From Azospirillum brasilense (GTDB taxonomy: Bacteria > Pseudomonadota > Alphaproteobacteria > Azospirillales > Azospirillaceae), in assembly GCF_005222205.1 (NCBI RefSeq), contig NZ_CP032346.1, forward strand, positions 496,001 through 560,000: DNA of 64,000 bases, given 5' to 3'. Shown one piece after another: positions 7,590 to 19,002 of this stretch. The notes under the pieces were generated by a model that saw only the letters and a program-made list of their open reading frames with translations, searched no databases and was not told the DNA's origin. Numbering within the stretch: the first letter of the stretch is position 1; every line of letters begins with the position of its first letter. A program made the position numbers and the translations under genes.

Positions 7590-8582
7590 ATGAACGACGG
7601 ATCAAAGGACGGCGATGAAAAGGGGCGCGGAACGCCCCGCGACTACGACGCGATGCAACGGGAGATCCGCGAACGCCAAGCCCGGATCGGCGACACGATC
7701 CAGGTCCTGAAGCGCAAGACCGCGCGGCTCGCTCCCCGTCACCTGATGGAGCAGACCATGAACCGGATGCACACCACCCCCGGCGGCTACGGCGAACGCG
7801 CCCAGGACCGCTATTACGAACCGATCCGCAACCAGACCCACCAGCGGTCCCACTCGGTCGGCGAGACCATGCGCAGCAACCCGATCCCGCTCGCCATGAT
7901 CGGCATCGGTCTGGGCTGGCTGGCCCTCACCGCCTCGGGCTACGACCGGCGCATCGCGCGAAGCGGCGCGATGCACAACGTCCGCGACCGCGCCGGCAGC
8001 GCCGCGCAGTACGCCCGCGACACCTTCTACAGCGCCGGCAGCAGCGTGCGCGAGGCCGCCAGCCACGCCTACGAGCGCGCCAGCGATGCGGCGAGCCACG
8101 TTTACGAGCGGGCGAGCGACGCCGTAGACGAGGCCGGAGACCGCGTGCGTGGGCTGACCGATCAAGCCCGCGACCGGGCGCACGACGCGCGCCGGGATGT
8201 GAGCAGCCGGGTGGAAAGCCATATCGGCAACGCCGGCGGCAACCATGGCGGTGCCAGCCACTTCCGGGCGTCGGACCGGCTGCACAGCGCGACCGGACGT
8301 TTCTGGGAGATGGTGGACGACCACCCGATGGTCGCCGGCATCATGGGCGTCGCCCTCGGCGCCGCGCTGGGCGCCAGCATCCCGTCCTCCCGCTATGAGG
8401 ACCGCTGGGTCGGCGACTACGCCGACGAGGCGACGCACCGCGCCAAGGAGATGGCCCTCGACGCCATGGATCGCGGCACCCGCGCCGCCCGCGCGGCGGT
8501 CGAAGCCGCGAAGGAAGAGGTCGGCGACGCGGTGAGCGCGGCCAGCGACGCGGCTCGGGAGGAGGCGCGCAAGCCGGGCTGA
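7590..8582 (+). CDS. DUF3618-domain envelope protein
   Basis: Protein of 330 residues. The N-terminal 45 residues (DYDAMQREIRERQARIGDTIQVLKRK) match the DUF3618 pattern. One hydrophobic segment near residues 95-112 (IPLAMIGIGLGWLALTA) is followed by a long Ala/Asp/Arg-rich amphipathic region with repeated YERASDA units, a second hydrophobic glycine-rich segment (VAGIMGVALGAALGASI) and a helical Ala-rich tail. The ATG at 7590 is preferred to an in-frame TTG at 7572 that would overlap the upstream gene. It is the last gene of the module and is followed by a strong terminator. Confidence 0.8.
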   Translation: MNDGSKDGDEKGRGTPRDYDAMQREIRERQARIGDTIQVLKRKTARLAPRHLMEQTMNRMHTTPGGYGERAQDRYYEPIRNQTHQRSHSVGETMRSNPIPLAMIGIGLGWLALTASGYDRRIARSGAMHNVRDRAGSAAQYARDTFYSAGSSVREAASHAYERASDAASHVYERASDAVDEAGDRVRGLTDQARDRAHDARRDVSSRVESHIGNAGGNHGGASHFRASDRLHSATGRFWEMVDDHPMVAGIMGVALGAALGASIPSSRYEDRWVGDYADEATHRAKEMALDAMDRGTRAARAAVEAAKEEVGDAVSAASDAAREEARKPG

Positions 8583-8638
8583 GCCGGCTTCGCCCACGGC
8601 TCCCCTTTCGGCTCCTTTCGGGTTCCACGCTGACTGCA

Positions 8639-8673
8639 CCGGCCCCGCGGCCTTGCCCGCGGGGCCGGTTTTT
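8639..8673 (+). terminator. Strong intrinsic terminator after the DUF3618 gene
   Basis: A perfect 12-bp stem (8639-8650 with 8657-8668) closes a 6-nt loop and is followed by TTTTT (8669-8673). It ends the 6162-8582 operon and insulates it from the suf operon. Confidence 0.92.
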
Positions 8674-8796
8674 CGTTCTCCGACCGCGCTGCATGGTTTC
8701 CCGCCGCCCGCGACAGTTCGCCGCAGCGTGCGCCAAGCGCAGTCCTGCCATCCTTATACCCGAGTGTTTTTCCCGGTTATGCCGCTCCGGTTCCGC

Positions 8797-8848
8797 TTGA
8801 CAAAGGTCCTATGATGGCCACTTAATCAGGACCAATTTAGTCCTGTAT
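8797..8848 (+). promoter_or_regulatory. suf operon promoter with IscR-type operator
   Basis: TTGACA at 8797-8802 is a consensus -35. From 8824 to 8848 lies a 25-bp dyad with arms CAGGAC (8827-8832) and GTCCTG (8840-8845). Its core GACCAATTTAGTC differs from the E. coli IscR type-1 core GACTRWWWYAGTC at one position. The dyad covers the expected -10 region, so occupancy by the Rrf2-family protein encoded directly downstream would block transcription. Autoregulation of the operon in response to Fe-S status is the inference. Confidence 0.7.
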
Positions 8849-8859
8849 CCGGGGTGGTC

Positions 8860-9342
8860 ATGATCCGGCTGAGCAAGCTGACCGACTACGCCATCGTCGT
8901 GATGAGCGAAATGGCGCGCCATGTGGGCACGGTTCACACCGTCTCCCATCTGGCGGAGCGCACGGGCGTGCCCTCCCCCACGGTCGCCAAGCTCATGAAG
9001 ACGCTGACCCCGGCGGGCCTCACGACCTCGCACCGCGGCGCCGCCGGTGGTTATGCGCTCAGCCGCGCCGCCGATGCAATCTCTATCGCCGAGATCATCA
9101 CGGCGCTGGATGGCCCGATCGCGCTGACCGCCTGCGTGGAGGGCGGTGACAGCCAGTGCGGCGTGCAGCGCCTGTGCCCGATGCGCGGCGGCTGGGAGAA
9201 GGTCAACAGCGCCATCCGCGGCGCGCTCGAACAGGTGACGCTGGCCGACATGATGGGACCGCCCGCCTGGGCGGAGGGCCCACCCGGCCCGCTCGACAGC
9301 ATTGGAGCCGGCCCCAGCCCGGCACGGCGCGCCGCCGTCTGA
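8860..9342 (+). CDS. sufR: SUF regulator, Rrf2/IscR family
   Basis: Transcription factor of 160 residues that very likely senses Fe-S cluster supply. The N-terminal winged helix ([14 protein letters not shown] ... [12 protein letters not shown] ... [10 protein letters not shown]) is typical Rrf2. Three cysteines, C92, C100 and C106, stand where IscR ligates its [2Fe-2S] cluster; spacing between the first two is larger than in E. coli IscR. The ATG at 8860 gives the canonical [10 protein letters not shown] start. It is the first gene of the suf operon, 50 bp before sufB, with its probable binding site immediately upstream. The name SufR here means regulator of suf, not the unrelated cyanobacterial SufR. 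Confidence 0.9.
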   Translation: MIRLSKLTDYAIVVMSEMARHVGTVHTVSHLAERTGVPSPTVAKLMKTLTPAGLTTSHRGAAGGYALSRAADAISIAEIITALDGPIALTACVEGGDSQCGVQRLCPMRGGWEKVNSAIRGALEQVTLADMMGPPAWAEGPPGPLDSIGAGPSPARRAAV

Positions 9343-9391
9343 CGTTTCGGCGCCTTCATCGGACAACGCTTTCAGGGAACGAGAGACAAGC

Positions 9392-10879
<1,488 letters not shown>

Positions 10880-10911
10880 CCGCCCACCGTATCGCGAAGG
10901 AAGAAGAAACG

Positions 10912-11664
<753 letters not shown>

Positions 11665-11666
11665 CC

Positions 11667-13022
11667 ATGGCGACGACAACCCTCACGAAGGCACCGCGGG
11701 GCTACGACCCGGCGGCGGCCAAGCCCTTCCTGGAGCAACTCCAGCGGGTCAAGGACGGCCTGCCCGGCGCCACCTTGTCCTGGCTGAACGACCTGCGCAG
11801 CCAGGGCCATGATCGCTTCGCCGCGCTCGGCCTGCCGACCGTCAAGAACGAGTCCTGGCGCTACACCAACCTGCGCGCGCTCGACAAGCTCGCCTTCCAG
11901 CCGGCCACGGACGCCGGCGAGGCCGTCCGCTTCGACGTGCTGCCGACCGTGCGCGCGGAGGGTACGACCGGCCCGCGTCTCGTCTTCGTGGACGGGCGTT
12001 TCCGGGCGGAGCTGTCCTCCACCGCCGGCCTGCCGGCCGGGGTCGAGCTGCTGAACCTCGCCGACGCCCTGGCGCGCAAGCCCGATCTGGTGGCCGAGCA
12101 TCTGGGCCGCATCGCCGCCCCCGACGATCAGCCGCTGGTCGCGCTGAACACCGCCTTCCTGGCGGACGGCCCGGTCCTGCATGTGCCGCGCGGCGTCACG
12201 GTGGACGAGACCATCGAGCTGGTCTTCGTCTCCGTCGGCACCGAGGCGCAGCCCACCGCCTTCCACCCGCGTGGCCTGATCGTCGCGGAGGCGGACTCGC
12301 GCGCCGTGATCGTCGAGCATCACGTGGGCCTGGGTTCCTGCACCACCCTGTCGAACGGCGTGACCGAGGCCTTCGTCGGCGCGGGCGCGTCGGTCCACCA
12401 CTACAAGGTCCAGCGCGAGCACGCGGAGGCTTTCCACCTGTCGCACACCGCGGCGAAGGTGGCCGGCAAGGGCGTGTACGACAACTTCATCCTGACCATC
12501 GGCGCCAAGCTGTCGCGGAACGAGGTCAACAGCGTCCTTGACGGCGAGGAAGGCGACACGCATGTCAGCGGCGCCTACATGGTGCGCGGCGGCCAGCATG
12601 TCGACACCACGACCTTCATCGACCACGCCAAGCCCTGCTGCACCAGCCGCGAGGTCTACAAGGGCGTGATCGACGACCAGGCCCGCGCCGTCTTCCAGGG
12701 CAAGATCATCGTCCGCCCCGACGCGCAGAAGACCGACGGCTACCAGCAGAACCGCGCGCTCCTGCTCTCCGACACCGCGGAGATCGACGCGAAGCCGGAA
12801 CTGGAGATCTACGCCGACGACGTGAAGTGCAGCCACGGCGCCACGGTGGGCGAGTTGGACGACGACCAGCTCTTCTACCTGCGCGCCCGCGGCATCGACA
12901 AGGATACGGCGCGTGGCCTGCTGATCGGCGCCTTCCTGTCCGAGGCGCTGGAGGAGATCGCCGAGGAGAGCGTCCGCGACGCCTTCCAAAGCTACGTCGC
13001 CAACTGGCAGAACGCGCGCTGA
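11667..13022 (+). CDS. sufD: Fe-S assembly subunit SufD
   Basis: SufD of 451 residues, partner of SufB. It shares the beta-helix core, with HVSGAYMVRGGQHVDTTTF and the C-terminal CSHGATVGELDDDQLFYLRARG motif. The conserved histidine of the CSHGA motif is present. It is co-translated with sufC (2-bp gap) and followed after 14 bp by sufS. Confidence 0.97.
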   Translation: MATTTLTKAPRGYDPAAAKPFLEQLQRVKDGLPGATLSWLNDLRSQGHDRFAALGLPTVKNESWRYTNLRALDKLAFQPATDAGEAVRFDVLPTVRAEGTTGPRLVFVDGRFRAELSSTAGLPAGVELLNLADALARKPDLVAEHLGRIAAPDDQPLVALNTAFLADGPVLHVPRGVTVDETIELVFVSVGTEAQPTAFHPRGLIVAEADSRAVIVEHHVGLGSCTTLSNGVTEAFVGAGASVHHYKVQREHAEAFHLSHTAAKVAGKGVYDNFILTIGAKLSRNEVNSVLDGEEGDTHVSGAYMVRGGQHVDTTTFIDHAKPCCTSREVYKGVIDDQARAVFQGKIIVRPDAQKTDGYQQNRALLLSDTAEIDAKPELEIYADDVKCSHGATVGELDDDQLFYLRARGIDKDTARGLLIGAFLSEALEEIAEESVRDAFQSYVANWQNAR

Positions 13023-13036
13023 GGAGGGACCCGGAG

Positions 13037-14299
13037 ATGGACACCCAGATCACCCTCCCCACCTTCGATGTCGAGCGTGTGCGCGCCGACTTCCCCATCC
13101 TGTCGCGCACCGTGCACGAGCGGAAGGGCAAGCCCGGCAAGCCGCTCGTCTATCTGGATAGCGCCGCCTCCGCGCAGAAGCCGCGGCAGGTCATCGACGC
13201 CATGACCCGCTTCCTGGAGGAGGATTATTCCAACATCCACCGGGGCGTCCATTTCCTGTCGCAGACCGCGACCGACCAGTTCGAGGAGGCTCGCCGCAAG
13301 GTCGCCCGCTTCCTGAACGCCCCGTCGGAGCGCAACATCGTCTTCACCCGCAGCGCGACCGAGGCCGTCAACCTCGTCGCCCACAGCTATGGCCGGACCT
13401 TCCTGTCGGAAGGCGACGAGATCATCGTCTCGGTCATGGAGCACCACGCCAACATCGTGCCGTGGCAGCTCCTCCAGATGGACAAGGGCATCCGCATCCG
13501 CGTCGTCCCAGTGGATGAGCACGGCGTGCTGGACCTGAACGCCTACGAGGACCTGCTGTCCGACCGCACGAAGCTGGTGGCGATGACCCACTGCTCCAAC
13601 GTGCTGGGCACGGTGACGCCGGCCAAGATCATCGCCCACATGGCGCACGAGCGCGGCGTGCCGGTGCTGTTCGACGGCAGCCAGGCCGCGGTGCACGGCG
13701 TGGTGGACGTCCAGGACATCGACGCCGACTTCTACATCATGACCGGCCACAAGCTGTACGGCCCGACCGGGACCGGCGTGCTGTACGGCAAGTACGATCT
13801 GCTGAAGAAGATGCCCCCTTATCAGGGCGGCGGCGACATGATCGAGAGCGTCAGCTTCGAAGGCACCACCTTCAAGGCCCCCCCGTCCCGCTTCGAGGCC
13901 GGCACGCCGGCGATCACCGAAGTGATCGGGCTCGGCGTGGCGCTGGACTACATGGAGACGCTGGGCCGCGAGGCCATCGCGGCGCACGAGCACGACCTGC
14001 TCCAGTACGCCACGCAGCAGCTCTCCCAGATCGACGGCCTGCGCGTCTACGGCACCGCGCCGGGCAAGGGTCCGATCATCTCCTTCACGCTGGAGGGCGT
14101 GCACCCGCACGACCTCGGCACCATCGTGGACCAGTACGGCGTCGCCGTCCGCGTCGGCCGCCACTGCGCGGAGCCGCTGATGGACCGTTTCGGCGTCGGC
14201 GCCACGGCGCGGGCCAGCTTCGCCCTTTACAACACGCGGGCGGAAGCCGACGCTCTGGTCGAATCGGTGATCGCGGTGAAGGAGTTCTTCGGAGCATGA
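13037..14299 (+). CDS. sufS: Cysteine desulfurase SufS
   Basis: PLP-dependent group II cysteine desulfurase of 420 residues supplying sulfur to the SUF scaffold. The PLP lysine is K239 in TGHKLYGPTG; the persulfide cysteine is C377 in RVGRHCAEPLM. The start at 13037 (MDTQITLPTFD) has GGAGGG upstream; a longer in-frame ORF would run into sufD. The stop overlaps the sufU start by 4 bp. Confidence 0.97.
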   Translation: MDTQITLPTFDVERVRADFPILSRTVHERKGKPGKPLVYLDSAASAQKPRQVIDAMTRFLEEDYSNIHRGVHFLSQTATDQFEEARRKVARFLNAPSERNIVFTRSATEAVNLVAHSYGRTFLSEGDEIIVSVMEHHANIVPWQLLQMDKGIRIRVVPVDEHGVLDLNAYEDLLSDRTKLVAMTHCSNVLGTVTPAKIIAHMAHERGVPVLFDGSQAAVHGVVDVQDIDADFYIMTGHKLYGPTGTGVLYGKYDLLKKMPPYQGGGDMIESVSFEGTTFKAPPSRFEAGTPAITEVIGLGVALDYMETLGREAIAAHEHDLLQYATQQLSQIDGLRVYGTAPGKGPIISFTLEGVHPHDLGTIVDQYGVAVRVGRHCAEPLMDRFGVGATARASFALYNTRAEADALVESVIAVKEFFGA

Positions 14300-14763
14300 T
14301 GGACGAACTGCGCGAGCTGTACCAGGAAGTGATCCTGGACCACGGCAAGAACCCCCGGAACTTCCGGCATCCCGACGATGCCAACCGGGAGGCCAAGGGC
14401 GAGAACCCCATGTGCGGCGACCGCTTCATGGTCTATCTGAAGCTGAAGGACGGGGTGGTGGAGGATGTGGCCTTCCAGGGCCGCGGCTGCGCCATCTCCA
14501 CCGCCAGCGCGTCCATGATGACCGAGGTGGTCAAGGGCAAGACCGAGGCGGAGGCCAAGGCCCTGTTCGAGACCTTCCACGACCTCTGCACCAAGGACGA
14601 CCACGAGCATGGCGACCACGGCCCGGTGGACGAGGACGCCATGGAACGGCTGATGGTGCTGTCCGGCGTCCGTCAGTTCCCGGTGCGCGTGAAATGCGCC
14701 ACCCTCGCCTGGCACGCGATGAACGCGGCCATCGAAGGCGAGGACAAGGCGAGCAGCGAGTAA
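14296..14763 (+). CDS. sufU: SufU-type sulfur acceptor
   Basis: IscU-fold protein of 155 residues that accepts sulfur from SufS. Conserved cysteines C40, C65 (GRGCAIS) and C134 (RVKCATLAW) are present. The insertion between the second and third cysteines that separates SufU from IscU is visible (about residues 95-118, here His/Asp-rich). In Gram-positive bacteria SufU replaces SufE as the sulfur relay; the same role is inferred here, as no sufE is in the operon. Confidence 0.92.
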   Translation: MMDELRELYQEVILDHGKNPRNFRHPDDANREAKGENPMCGDRFMVYLKLKDGVVEDVAFQGRGCAISTASASMMTEVVKGKTEAEAKALFETFHDLCTKDDHEHGDHGPVDEDAMERLMVLSGVRQFPVRVKCATLAWHAMNAAIEGEDKASSE

Positions 14764-14786
14764 GTTGCAGGAAACGGTGAAACGCG

Positions 14787-15194
14787 ATGCCCGATGACGC
14801 GATCTCCAAGGAAGCCGACGCCGCGGAGGCCAGGCCGATGAACCAGACCGAAGCGGACATGGCCGCGGCCAAGGCCGCCTACGACCCGCGCGCCGCGCTG
14901 AGCGAGGCGGTGATCTCGGCGCTGAAGAGCTGCTACGACCCGGAAATCCCCGTGGACATCTGGGAGTTGGGGCTGATCTACCGCGTCGACATCGGCCCGA
15001 ACAACGAGGTCGAGATCGACATGACCCTGACCAGTCCGATGTGCCCGGTGGCCGGCGAACTGCCGATGCAGGTGCAGCAAGCGGTTGAGTCCGTCGAGGA
15101 CGTCACCACATGCAAGGTGGAACTGGTTTGGGAACCGCCCTGGCGCCAGGACATGATGTCCGAGGTCGCGCGGGTCCAACTGGATATGTTTTAA
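14787..15194 (+). CDS. sufT: SufT, DUF59/MIP18-family Fe-S assembly protein
   Basis: Protein of 135 residues with the MIP18/DUF59 core (SCYDPEIPVDIWELGLIYRVDI ... DMTLTSPMCPV) and a single conserved cysteine near residue 92. Family members assist Fe-S maturation. The N-terminal 40 residues are Ala/Glu-rich and variable, and MNQTEADMAA (ATG 14838) is an alternative start. It sits between sufU and sufA in the same operon. Confidence 0.9.
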   Translation: MPDDAISKEADAAEARPMNQTEADMAAAKAAYDPRAALSEAVISALKSCYDPEIPVDIWELGLIYRVDIGPNNEVEIDMTLTSPMCPVAGELPMQVQQAVESVEDVTTCKVELVWEPPWRQDMMSEVARVQLDMF

Positions 15195-15210
15195 GGAGGC
15201 GAAGATCCCC

Positions 15211-15567
15211 ATGGCTATGGCTTCTACGGCTTCTCTCCCCAAGGCCCTTTCCATCACCGACGCCGCGGCGGACCGCGTCAAGGCGCTGATGGCGAAGGCG
15301 ACCGACGACTACATCGGCCTGCGCATCGGCGTGAAGGCGAAGGGCTGCTCCGGCCTCAGCTACGACGTGCAGTACGCCAAGGAAAAGATGAAGTTCGACG
15401 AGGTGGTGGAGGACAAGGGCGTCACCGTCCTGATCGACCCTGCCGCCGTGATGTTCCTGATCGGCAGCGAGATGGACTACGTCGACGACAAGTTCCAGAC
15501 CGGCTTCGTCTTCAAGAACCCGAACGAGAAGGGCCGCTGCGGCTGCGGCGAGAGCTTCCACGTTTGA
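15211..15567 (+). CDS. sufA: A-type Fe-S carrier SufA
   Basis: HesB/IscA-family protein of 118 residues that carries Fe-S clusters to target proteins. The three ligand cysteines are C46 (KGCSGLSY), C110 and C112 (CGCGESF). It is preceded by AAGGAGG and ends the suf operon, converging with the DUF305 gene 21 bp later. Confidence 0.95.
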   Translation: MAMASTASLPKALSITDAAADRVKALMAKATDDYIGLRIGVKAKGCSGLSYDVQYAKEKMKFDEVVEDKGVTVLIDPAAVMFLIGSEMDYVDDKFQTGFVFKNPNEKGRCGCGESFHV

Positions 15568-15588
15568 GCGGACACGGGAGGAGAGCGC

Positions 15589-16104
15589 CTATTCCTTGAC
15601 CGGCGCAGGCGCTCCCCGTTCCCGATAGGACAGCAGATCCGGCGCTGCGTCCGGTGTGGGATTGCGCTCCAGATCGGCGATAAGCGCCTTCATCTCTCCA
15701 ATTTCCCGCACCTGTGCCTCGATGATCCGATCCGCCAGTCCACGCACGCGCGGGTCGCGGATGTGGGCGCGTTCGCTGGTCATGATCGCGATGGAATGGT
15801 GCGGGATCATCGCCTTCATGTAGGACAGGTCGTCCACAGTCTCCTGGCTGCGGACCAACCACAGCGCACCGGCGAACACCACGATACCCGTTGCGACAAT
15901 GCCGATGTTGGCGGCGGTGTTCCTGTACATGGTCCACATGAAGGCGATCATGATGATCGCCATCGTGGCTCCCATCACCACGGCCATCCAGGTCCGCGTC
16001 TGGCTGTAGAAGACATGGTCGAGGGCGTAGGTGTTCAGATACATCAGCCCGAACATCACGACCGTCGAGACCGCGACCATCGCCGAAAAGCGCCAATAGC
16101 TCAT
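15589..16104 (-). CDS. DUF305 membrane protein
   Basis: Protein of 171 residues with three hydrophobic helices in the first 85 residues, followed by a soluble DUF305 domain. The family hallmark HHSIAIMTSERA and a preceding methionine (YMKAMIPHH) are present; DUF305 proteins are often linked to metal, especially copper, handling. The start at 16104 (MSYWRFSAM) has GGAG upstream; longer in-frame starts have none. No copper genes are adjacent, so the role remains open. Confidence 0.85.
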   Translation of the reverse strand: MSYWRFSAMVAVSTVVMFGLMYLNTYALDHVFYSQTRTWMAVVMGATMAIIMIAFMWTMYRNTAANIGIVATGIVVFAGALWLVRSQETVDDLSYMKAMIPHHSIAIMTSERAHIRDPRVRGLADRIIEAQVREIGEMKALIADLERNPTPDAAPDLLSYRERGAPAPVKE

Positions 16105-16271
16105 GACCTCTCGCTCCGCCGTCAAGCCCCATGACTGCGAACAGCGGACGGCAATCATCGTCCCTCGGGGGGTGGCGCCCCTGTCCAACGCCCCTTCCCG
16201 TCCCCACTCTCCATGCTAGAGTCCGTCTCCGCGACGCCGACACGGCCAAAACAAGGTTAGAGAAAAGCCCC

Positions 16272-18929
16272 ATGGACAAAGGCACGCCCAAGGCCATCCG
16301 CCTCCAGGACTACCGCCCGCCCGCGCATCTGATCGACACGGTCGATCTGTTCTTCGACCTCGGCGAGGAGGTGACCACGGTCCGCGCGCAGCTCGGGCTG
16401 CGGCGCAACCCGGCGCGCGACGACGCGGCGGCGCTGCCGCTGACTCTGGACGGGCAGCGGCTGGAACTGGTGTCCGTGGCGCTGAACGGCCAGCCGCTGG
16501 GCGATGCCGACTACACCGTCACGCCGGACCATCTGACCGTCCACAGCGTGCCGGAGAGCTTCACGCTGGAAACCGTCGTCCGCATCAAGCCGCAGGAAAA
16601 CACCGCGCTGGAGGGGCTCTACAAGTCCTCCGGCAACTTCTGCAGCCAGTGCGAGGCGGAGGGATTCCGCAAGATCACCTATTTCGCCGACCGGCCCGAC
16701 GTGATGGCCCGCTACACCACCACGATCACCGCGGACAAGGCGCGCTACCCGGTGCTGCTGTCCAACGGCAACCTCATCGAATCCGGCGACCTGCCCGACG
16801 GGCGCCACCGCGCGGTGTGGGAGGACCCCTTCCCGAAGCCCTGCTACCTGTTCGCTCTGGTCGCCGGCACGCTGGTGCACCAGGAGGATCGCTTCCGCAC
16901 CGCGTCCGGCCGCGACGTCACCCTGCGCATCTATGTCGAGCCGGGGAACGAGGACAAGGTCGACCACGCCATGCGCTCGCTCATCAAGTCGATGCGCTGG
17001 GATGAGGAGGTGTTCGGGTTGGAATACGACCTGGACATCTTCAACATCGTCGCGGTCGGCGACTTCAACATGGGGGCGATGGAGAACAAGTCCCTCAATG
17101 TCTTCAACACCAAATACATCCTGGCGAAGCCGGAAACCGCCACCGACCAGGATTTCCTGGGCATCGAGGCGGTGGTGGCCCACGAGTATTTCCACAACTG
17201 GACCGGCAACCGCGTCACCTGCCGCGACTGGTTCCAGCTGTCGCTGAAGGAAGGGCTGACCGTCTTCCGTGACCAGGAATTCTCCAGCGACATGAACTCG
17301 CGGGCGGTCAAGCGCATCGCCGACGTGCAGCGCCTGCGCACCGTGCAGTTCCCCGAGGATTCCGGCGCCATGGCGCATCCGGTGCGCCCGGACAGCTATG
17401 TGGAGATCAACAACTTCTACACCCCCACCGTCTACGACAAGGGGTCGGAAGTCATCCGCATGTACCACACGCTGCTGGGGGCGCACGGCTTCCGCAAGGG
17501 CATGGATCTGTATTTCCAGCGCCACGACGGGCAGGCGGTCACCTGCGACGACTTCGCCGCGGCGATGTCCGACGCCACCGGGGTGGACCTGACCCAGTTC
17601 AAGCGCTGGTACCGGCAGGCCGGCACGCCGGAGCTGGACGTGAGCGGTGTCTATGACGAGGCGGCCAAGACCTACCGCCTGACCGTCCGGCAGACCGTGC
17701 CCCCCACCCCCGGCCAGCCGGTGAAGGAGCCGATGCACATCCCGCTGGTCATGGGGCTGCTCGGTCCGGACGGGGCGGACCTGCCGCTGCGCCTGACGGG
17801 CGAGGCCGAGGCCGCCGGCACCAGCCGCACCCTGCACATCACCGAGGCCGAGCAGACCTTCACGTTCGTCGACGTGCCGGCCCGTCCGGTGCCGTCGCTG
17901 CTGCGCGGCTTTTCCGCCCCGGTGAAGCTGCGGGCCGACCTGACGGACGGTGACCTGACCTTCCTGATGGCCAACGACAGCGACGCCTTCAACCGCTGGG
18001 AGGCCGGGCAGACGCTGGCCACTCGGCTGCTGCTCTCCCTCGTCGCCGACCGGCAGGCCGGGCGGGAACTGGCGCTGCCCCAAAGCTTCATCGACGCGGT
18101 GGGCGCCGTTCTGAAGGACGCCGACCAGGACCCGGCCTTCGCCGCGCAGGCCCTGGTGCTGCCGACCGAAAGCTACCTCGGCACGCAGATGGAGGTCATC
18201 GACCCAGACGCGATCCACGCCGTGCGCGAGTTCGCCCGCCGCCGGCTGGCCGAGGCGCTGCGTCCGGGCTGGCTGGACACGCACCGCCGCAACGCGGGCA
18301 ACGAGCCCTTCTCGGTGGACGCCGCCGCCATCGGGCGTCGGGCGCTGAAGAATCTCTGCCTCGCCTACCTCATGGCGCTGGAGGACGAGGAGGCGCTCGG
18401 CCTCTGCCTCGGCCAGTACCGCGGCGCCCAAGCGATGACCGACGTGATGGCGGCGCTGCAGTTCCTCAGCAACTCGAACGCTCCGGAGCGCGACGAGGCC
18501 ATCGCCGGCTTCTACGAGCGCTGGAAGGGCGAAGCGCTGGTGGTCGACAAATGGTTCGGCGTGCAGGCGACTTCGCACCGGCCCGACACGCTGGAGCGGG
18601 TGACGGACCTGCTCGCCCACCCCGCCTTCGAGATCCGCAACCCGAACAAGGTCTACGCCCTGATCGGCGGTTTCGCGGCCGGCAACCCGGTGCGCTTCCA
18701 CGACACCAGCGGAGCGGGCTATCGCTTCCTCGCCGACCAGGTCCTGCGGCTCGACCCGATGAATCCGCAGGTGGCGGCGCGCATGGTCGGCCCCTTCTCG
18801 CGCCTGCGCCGCTACGACGCAACGCGTCGCGCCCTGATGAAGGCCGAGCTGGAGCGCATCGTCGCCACGCCGGGCCTGTCGCCGGACGTCTTCGAGGTGG
18901 CGAGCAAGAGCCTGGAGGCGGCGGGCTGA
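16272..18929 (+). CDS. pepN: Aminopeptidase N (M1 metallopeptidase)
   Basis: Cytosolic zinc aminopeptidase of 885 residues that trims N-terminal residues from peptides. The substrate-binding GAMEN motif is at 268-272. The zinc site begins HEYFH at 304-308 with the downstream NWTGNRVT block and a second zinc-ligand glutamate in SLKEGLTVF. Length matches proteobacterial PepN. The start at 16272 (MDKGTPKAIRLQDYRPP) is the family-typical N-terminus; an upstream extension overlaps the divergent DUF305 gene. Confidence 0.97.
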   Translation: MDKGTPKAIRLQDYRPPAHLIDTVDLFFDLGEEVTTVRAQLGLRRNPARDDAAALPLTLDGQRLELVSVALNGQPLGDADYTVTPDHLTVHSVPESFTLETVVRIKPQENTALEGLYKSSGNFCSQCEAEGFRKITYFADRPDVMARYTTTITADKARYPVLLSNGNLIESGDLPDGRHRAVWEDPFPKPCYLFALVAGTLVHQEDRFRTASGRDVTLRIYVEPGNEDKVDHAMRSLIKSMRWDEEVFGLEYDLDIFNIVAVGDFNMGAMENKSLNVFNTKYILAKPETATDQDFLGIEAVVAHEYFHNWTGNRVTCRDWFQLSLKEGLTVFRDQEFSSDMNSRAVKRIADVQRLRTVQFPEDSGAMAHPVRPDSYVEINNFYTPTVYDKGSEVIRMYHTLLGAHGFRKGMDLYFQRHDGQAVTCDDFAAAMSDATGVDLTQFKRWYRQAGTPELDVSGVYDEAAKTYRLTVRQTVPPTPGQPVKEPMHIPLVMGLLGPDGADLPLRLTGEAEAAGTSRTLHITEAEQTFTFVDVPARPVPSLLRGFSAPVKLRADLTDGDLTFLMANDSDAFNRWEAGQTLATRLLLSLVADRQAGRELALPQSFIDAVGAVLKDADQDPAFAAQALVLPTESYLGTQMEVIDPDAIHAVREFARRRLAEALRPGWLDTHRRNAGNEPFSVDAAAIGRRALKNLCLAYLMALEDEEALGLCLGQYRGAQAMTDVMAALQFLSNSNAPERDEAIAGFYERWKGEALVVDKWFGVQATSHRPDTLERVTDLLAHPAFEIRNPNKVYALIGGFAAGNPVRFHDTSGAGYRFLADQVLRLDPMNPQVAARMVGPFSRLRRYDATRRALMKAELERIVATPGLSPDVFEVASKSLEAAG

Positions 18930-18940
18930 GTGAAAAGAAA

Positions 18941-18970
18941 ACGGGCCGGAGGGTTTCCCCTCCGGCCCGT
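18941..18970. terminator. Bidirectional terminator between pepN and cytochrome c
   Basis: A perfect 13-bp stem (18941-18953 with 18958-18970) closes a TTTC loop. On the minus strand it is followed by TTTTCTTTT, making a strong terminator for the cytochrome gene; in the plus direction CTCCTT follows, so it may also serve pepN. Confidence 0.88.
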
Positions 18971-19002
18971 CTCCTTAACCCCGCGCCGAAACGCGGGCGT
19001 CT

